Shown one piece after another: positions 7,925 to 11,692 of a stretch of 11,692 bases of DNA. The stretch is from Flavobacteriales bacterium. GTDB taxonomy: Bacteria > Bacteroidota > Bacteroidia > Flavobacteriales_E > Vicingaceae. Location of the stretch: the NCBI GenBank assembly GCA_016763135.1, contig JAESUI010000156.1:1-11692 (forward strand). The letters run 5' to 3'. Position 1 is the first letter of the stretch. Every line of letters starts with the position of its first letter. The position numbers and the translations under genes are program-made. Below the pieces are notes generated by a model, which was not told the origin of the DNA, ran no database searches, and was given only the letters and a program-made list of their open reading frames with translations.

Positions 7925-9103
7925 TTAATCGATATTCTCAATTACCATTGCAGAAGCACCACCACCACCGTTGCATATTCCAGCAGCACCTAGTTTTCCT
8001 CCGTTTTGTTTTAACACATTAATTAGTGTAACTATAATTCTTGGACCAGAGTTTCCTAAAGGATGCCCCAGTGCTACAGCACCACCATTTACATCCACTT
8101 TAGCAGGATCTAAACCTAATTTTTGTGAGTTAGCAATACCAACAACAGCAAAAGCTTGGTTTAATTCCCAGTAATCAATATCAGCAACTGTTAAGTTAGC
8201 TTTCTTTAACGCTTTTGGTACAGCTAATGAAGGAGAAGTAGTAAACCATTCTGATTCCTGAGCTGCATCTGCATAACTTACTATTTTAGCAATAGCTGTT
8301 AAGCCTAATTCTTCCACTTTTTCTTTACTCATTAAAACAAGTGCAGAAGCACCATCATTTAATGTAGAAGCATTGGCAGCAGTAATCGTTCCTTCTTTAT
8401 CAAATACAGGTCGTAAAGTTGGAATTTTCTCCATTTTTACAGCTGTATATTCTTCATCTTTATCTACGGTAATTGCATCGCCTCTTCGTTGAGGAACTTC
8501 AACAGGAACAATTTCATTATCAAATTTTCCAGCATCCCAAGCAGCAGCAGATCTATTATAAGATTCAATCGTAAAAGCATCTTGTTCTTCTCTTGATATA
8601 TTATTTTCAGTCGCACATTTTTCAGCACAGACACCCATATGCACTTTGTTGTAAACATCAGTTAACCCATCCTTTACCATTCCATCAACCATTTTCACAT
8701 CGCCTAACTTAGTTCCAGTTCTCGCATTCATGTAATGCGGTACTTGACTCATGTTTTCCATTCCACCAACAACAACACAATCGTTATCACCTGTTATGAT
8801 AGATTGAGCACCCAATGCAATAGATTTCATTCCAGAAGCACAAACTTTATTTATCGTAGTACAAGGGACATTTGTATTTAATCCAGCAAAAATTGCTGCT
8901 TGCCTTGCTGGTGCTTGACCAACATTTGCTTGTAATACATTTCCCATAAAAACTTCATCAACAACATCAACAGAGATGTTTGCTTTTTTAATGGCTCCTT
9001 TTATTGCAGCTGCGCCTAAGATTGGTGCAGGAACACTAGATAAACTTCCTAAAAAACTTCCTATAGGTGTTCTTACTGCTGATACGATATATACTTCCTT
9101 CAT
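7925..9103 (-). CDS. Thiolase, acetyl-CoA C-acetyltransferase/acyltransferase
   Basis: This full-length 392-residue thiolase catalyses condensation of two acyl-CoA molecules or thiolytic cleavage of 3-ketoacyl-CoA, in the cytoplasm. Visible motifs: nucleophile C88 in NKVCASGMKS, GGMENMSQVPH (113-123), H347 in GGAVALGHPLGNSG, and the second catalytic C377 in CNGGGGAS. The conserved NEAF loop reads NQAFA (N315, Q316): the oxyanion-hole Asn is kept but the Glu is replaced by Gln. The short length and the CNGGGGAS ending fit the biosynthetic/degradative acetyl-CoA acetyltransferase group. Substrate chain length cannot be told from sequence, so no gene symbol is given. It is the first gene of the minus-strand operon with the NlpC/P60 gene 5 nt downstream. 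The two products have no obvious shared pathway. It is divergent from the 7TM-HD gene across 122 bp. Confidence 0.95.
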   Translation of the reverse strand: MKEVYIVSAVRTPIGSFLGSLSSVPAPILGAAAIKGAIKKANISVDVVDEVFMGNVLQANVGQAPARQAAIFAGLNTNVPCTTINKVCASGMKSIALGAQSIITGDNDCVVVGGMENMSQVPHYMNARTGTKLGDVKMVDGMVKDGLTDVYNKVHMGVCAEKCATENNISREEQDAFTIESYNRSAAAWDAGKFDNEIVPVEVPQRRGDAITVDKDEEYTAVKMEKIPTLRPVFDKEGTITAANASTLNDGASALVLMSKEKVEELGLTAIAKIVSYADAAQESEWFTTSPSLAVPKALKKANLTVADIDYWELNQAFAVVGIANSQKLGLDPAKVDVNGGAVALGHPLGNSGPRIIVTLINVLKQNGGKLGAAGICNGGGGASAMVIENID

Positions 9104-9225
9104 AATTGAATTTTTTGCTTTAGGTTTCGAGCACGAAGTTAACTATTTCGTTTTAAAATTTAGAGGTTTAAATATTTAAAGTCCAATTCTGTAAATTCGC
9201 AAAATATATTCTACTTTTAGGCAGT
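9104..9225. promoter_or_regulatory. Divergent promoter region between the thiolase and the 7TM-HD gene
   Basis: This 122-bp AT-rich gap must hold both divergent promoters. Best -7 candidates, each one base off TAnnTTTG: TAAATTCG at 9192-9199 (+ strand, towards the 7TM-HD gene) and TAACTTCG on the minus strand (complement of 9134-9141, towards the thiolase). Neither has a good -33 TTTG at the proper distance, so exact sites are uncertain. No operator palindrome or riboswitch-like structure is evident. Confidence 0.3.
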
Positions 9226-11286
9226 ATGGTAAATAAAATTATAGATAGTATAAGAAATAAACACGAACTAATTTTTAAAGTTTTGTTGTTTTTGATAGCC
9301 ATTACTTTGGTCGTCTTCCTATTGCCTAAAGAAGCAAAATTTAAATACGAGTTCCAGAAAAACAAACCTTGGGTTCATGAGGATTTATTAGCACCTTTTG
9401 ATTTTGCGATTAATAAAACAGAAGATGTATTAGCAGAAGAAAAGTTATCTATTGAAGAAAGTCATTTGTTTTATTTTAATAATAACAAGAGAGTTAAAGA
9501 AAACGTAGCTAACGGTTTTCAAAAATGGGTAGACCAACATTGGAAAGATTCTACTGATATTTCGGGAAAGGAAGAAGTGATTAGTAAAGTTTTAGTTTAT
9601 CTCGAAACATTGTATGCGGTAGGGATAATTGAGGTAATAGATGAGTTAGAGGGTAAAGAAAAAGAGTACGTTATTTTATTAATGGATGAGAATAATGTGG
9701 GGGAAGAGGTTGCTTTAGGTGATTTATACACCATAAAATCTGCTTACGATTTTGTGGTAGCAGATTTAAAGAACCAAGAAATAGTTAATACTGATTTCTT
9801 ATTGTCTGGGATTGAAAACAGTATTCAGCAAAACATTAAGTATAATAAAAAGCTGTCAGAAAAAGATTTAGAAAACGAAATCAATCAAATTTCTGAAGTA
9901 AAGGGTGGCGTTTATGAAAAAGAAAAGATTATCTCAAAAGGAGAGCTAGTTACTGAAGTTAAATTTTCTATTCTACAATCGTTAAAAACAGAATATGAAT
10001 CTAAATTGGGAGATTCTAATCGATCTATTTGGATTGTTTTAGGACAGCTAATTCTTGTTGTACTATTATTTTATGCCATCTTTATTTTTCTTAAAAATAC
10101 AAGTAAGAATGTTTATAATAATAATTTAGACATAGGGTTTGTCACTATTTTGGTGGTTGGTTTTGTAGCAATTACTACCTTAGTGTTGAGGTTTGAAGAA
10201 GTAAGTGTTTATGTTGTTCCTTATTGTATTATTCCGTTGTTAATTAGAACGTTTTTTGGAAACCGATTAGCATTATTTATTTACATTATTTCAATTTTCC
10301 TCATCAGTTTTATTGTCCCCAATTCTTTTGAGTTTATTTTATTAGAATCGATAACAGGGATAATAACATTGTATGCGGTATTGAATGTAAATAAACGAGC
10401 AGAACTGTTTTATACAGCTGTTGTCATTTTTGTAGTATTCTCTATTTCTTACATAGGATTTTCTTTATTGCAAGAAGGTAGTATTGAAAACATTACTTGG
10501 AATACTATTGGATGGTTTGGAATGGCTGCTGGATTTACTTTATTGACTTATCCACTAATCTATTTGTTTGAAAAAGTATTTGGGTACATGTCTGATGTTA
10601 CCTTATTAGAACTTTCTGACACAAACAACGATCTATTAAGAGAGCTAAATTTAAAAGCTCCTGGAACGTTTCAACATTCTTTGCAAGTATCTAACTTAGC
10701 TGAAGAAGGAATTAGAGAAATAGGAGGGAACCCTTTACTAGTAAGAACTGGTGCATTGTATCATGATATTGGTAAAATGTTGGCCCCTGCTTATTTTATA
10801 GAAAATCAGTCTGGGGTTAACCCTCACGATGAATTAGGGTATGAGGAAAGTGCTGACATTATTATCAATCATGTGATTAAAGGAATAGAGTTGGCTAAAA
10901 AGCACAACTTACCAGAGCAGATTATTGATTTTATTAGAACACATCACGGAACTACAAAAACACAGTATTTTTTAAGGATGTATCAAAATGAAAATCCAGA
11001 TGATGATTTTGATGAGTCAGTATTTCAATACCCGGGACCAATACCATATTCTAAAGAAACTGCTGTATTGATGATGGCTGACTCTGTAGAAGCTGCTTCT
11101 CGTAGTTTAAAAACGTATGATAATGATTCTATTACTGGATTGGTAGAAGGCATTATTAATGCTCAAGTAAACGAAAATCAGTTTATCAATACCAACATTA
11201 CTTTTGCTGATGTAACCACCATCAAAAAAATGTTCATCAAAAAGCTAATGAACATTTACCATGTGAGGATTGAGTATCCGAAGTGA
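9226..11286 (+). CDS. 7TM-HD family phosphohydrolase, PgpH-type, probable cyclic-di-AMP phosphodiesterase
   Basis: The 686-residue membrane protein has the full PgpH architecture. A first membrane segment at about 16-35 is followed by an extracytoplasmic 7TMR-HDED-type domain (about 40-262), rich in charged helices. Then come seven hydrophobic helices between about 267 and 448, and a cytoplasmic HD domain (about 470-680). Metal ligands expected of an HD phosphohydrolase are present: H484 (FQHSLQ), H513-D514 in YHDIGK, H549 (NHVIKG), H573-H574 (RTHHGT) and D619 (MADSVEA). The family hydrolyses cyclic-di-AMP to pApA, tuning osmotic, potassium and cell-wall homeostasis. The activity here is inferred from complete motifs. 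The start ATG follows TTAGG at 9217-9221. A Val- and Phe-rich membrane segment begins soon after, which supports this start. The gene is monocistronic in this window, divergent from the thiolase and convergent with a small minus-strand gene whose stop lies one base away. Confidence 0.92.
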   Translation: MVNKIIDSIRNKHELIFKVLLFLIAITLVVFLLPKEAKFKYEFQKNKPWVHEDLLAPFDFAINKTEDVLAEEKLSIEESHLFYFNNNKRVKENVANGFQKWVDQHWKDSTDISGKEEVISKVLVYLETLYAVGIIEVIDELEGKEKEYVILLMDENNVGEEVALGDLYTIKSAYDFVVADLKNQEIVNTDFLLSGIENSIQQNIKYNKKLSEKDLENEINQISEVKGGVYEKEKIISKGELVTEVKFSILQSLKTEYESKLGDSNRSIWIVLGQLILVVLLFYAIFIFLKNTSKNVYNNNLDIGFVTILVVGFVAITTLVLRFEEVSVYVVPYCIIPLLIRTFFGNRLALFIYIISIFLISFIVPNSFEFILLESITGIITLYAVLNVNKRAELFYTAVVIFVVFSISYIGFSLLQEGSIENITWNTIGWFGMAAGFTLLTYPLIYLFEKVFGYMSDVTLLELSDTNNDLLRELNLKAPGTFQHSLQVSNLAEEGIREIGGNPLLVRTGALYHDIGKMLAPAYFIENQSGVNPHDELGYEESADIIINHVIKGIELAKKHNLPEQIIDFIRTHHGTTKTQYFLRMYQNENPDDDFDESVFQYPGPIPYSKETAVLMMADSVEAASRSLKTYDNDSITGLVEGIINAQVNENQFINTNITFADVTTIKKMFIKKLMNIYHVRIEYPK

Positions 11287-11287
11287 T

Positions 11288-11404
11288 TTATTTTTTTGAA
11301 AGTTTTGGTTTAATGAAATGCTCGTTTATTATCAGTGCAGCAATAACTAATGTGAATGTGATTCCTGCTTTAACCCAAGTTTTATTAATAGGTTTTTTAT
11401 TCAT
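11288..11404 (-). CDS. 38-residue single-pass membrane miniprotein, unknown function
   Basis: A short frame beginning at ATG (complement of 11402-11404) and ending in TAA (complement of 11288-11290) encodes 38 residues. A basic N-terminus (MNKKPINKTWVK) is followed by a hydrophobic helix at about residues 13-26 (AGITFTLVIAALII) and a basic tail (KPKLSKK). This is a typical layout for a small inner-membrane protein. The start is only 2 nt after the stop of the upstream minus-strand gene (TAA TC ATG), suggesting one transcript and translational coupling. Its stop is one base from the stop of the convergent 7TM-HD gene. I recognise no family. Reality is inferred from tight spacing and the coherent charge-helix-charge pattern. 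Chance cannot be excluded for so short a frame. Confidence 0.6.
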   Translation of the reverse strand: MNKKPINKTWVKAGITFTLVIAALIINEHFIKPKLSKK

Positions 11405-11406
11405 GA

Positions 11407-11670
11407 TTACTTATCCCCGCCAGTTTTACCTTTAGTTGTTTTTGTTTTTACGTGTATTTTTTTGTTGTATTTATCACGTTTTTTTTGAGCTGCCTTCTTT
11501 TTCTTAGCCATTTCCTTATTGGCTTTTTTTGCTGCCTTCTTAGGGTTGGTATCGTATTTACTCATCTTGTCGTATTCTTTGGCAATTTGAACACTTGGAG
11601 CTCGTTTAGAATTTAAACCGGCATCATAAATTCCTTTCTTTTTGGTTTTATGGCTACGGCCATTAAACAT
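11407..11670 (-). CDS. Very lysine-rich small protein of unknown function, possibly extending past the window edge
   Basis: From the Met at 11668-11670 the frame encodes 87 residues, 27 of them Lys. The N-terminal half is mixed (GIYDAGLNSKRAPSVQIAKE). The middle, about residues 43-70, is an Ala/Lys/Glu segment (KKAAKKANKEMAKKKK) likely to form a basic helix. The tail is Lys/Thr/Gly-rich and probably disordered. The frame stays open upstream to the window edge (residues KKIDQSS before the Met), so the true start may lie outside and this may be a partial gene. No signal peptide, membrane helix or Cys is visible. Binding to nucleic acid, ribosomes or another polyanion would fit the composition but is inference. 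The next gene, a 38-aa membrane miniprotein, begins 2 nt after its stop. Confidence 0.65.
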   Translation of the reverse strand: MFNGRSHKTKKKGIYDAGLNSKRAPSVQIAKEYDKMSKYDTNPKKAAKKANKEMAKKKKAAQKKRDKYNKKIHVKTKTTKGKTGGDK

Positions 11671-11692
11671 TGAGCTTTGGTCTATTTTCTTG

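Noticed and set aside
7177..9179. Plus-strand frames at 7177-7374, 7971-8174 and 8976-9179
   Set aside because: All are antisense to the NlpC/P60 or thiolase genes, whose motifs are unambiguous. The last only spills slightly into the divergent promoter region.
1..11692. CRISPR array, insertion sequence, phage, toxin-antitoxin or defence island
   Set aside because: No spaced direct repeats, transposase or integrase motifs, terminal inverted repeats or tRNA-like structures were seen on either strand. Gene content and base composition appear uniform.

Overview
The window is low-GC DNA from a member of the Bacteroidota, most likely a marine or aquatic Flavobacteriales-type bacterium. The evidence is the set of protein families: type IX secretion (T9SS) C-terminal sorting domains, PKD/CUB/Ig-like secreted modular proteins, a TPR–PD40 envelope protein, and a 7TM-HD phosphohydrolase. 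Two intergenic regions also carry near-matches to the Bacteroidota promoter (TTTG at -33, TAnnTTTG at -7), both with a 19-nt spacer. No tRNA, rRNA, CRISPR array, insertion sequence or phage gene is visible. The content looks chromosomal.

Left part (1-7082, + strand) encodes secreted and envelope proteins. First is the 3' end of a T9SS cargo protein with a MAM/immune-inhibitor-A-like beta-sandwich. Next is a 753-aa periplasmic or outer-membrane-associated protein with a signal peptide, TPRs, PD40 beta-propeller, carboxypeptidase-regulatory-like modules and a SPOR-like C-terminus. The third is a large M4 (thermolysin-like) metallopeptidase that is interrupted. Its reading frame breaks inside a CUB domain at about 5460-5469, and the PKD, Ig-like and T9SS sorting domains continue in another frame to 7082. 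Restoring one T in the TTT run at 5466-5468 rebuilds a single protein of about 1231 residues.

Middle part (7103-9103): a strong, nearly symmetrical terminator hairpin separates the peptidase from a convergent two-gene minus-strand operon. The operon encodes a thiolase (acetyl-CoA acyltransferase) followed 5 nt later by a signal-less SH3–NlpC/P60 cysteine peptidase resembling cytoplasmic murein-peptide recycling enzymes.

Right part (9226-11692): divergent from the thiolase is a PgpH-type 7TM-HD phosphohydrolase, a probable cyclic-di-AMP phosphodiesterase with all expected metal ligands. Converging on it from the right edge are two small minus-strand genes. One is a very lysine-rich protein of at least 87 aa, possibly extending past the window edge. 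The other is a 38-aa single-pass membrane miniprotein that starts 2 nt after its stop codon and ends one base from the pgpH-like stop codon.

I do not see an obviously novel multi-gene system. The items most worth a second look are the broken or mis-sequenced T9SS metallopeptidase, the coupled small-protein pair at the right edge, and the PorE-like architecture ending in a SPOR-like rather than an OmpA-like domain.
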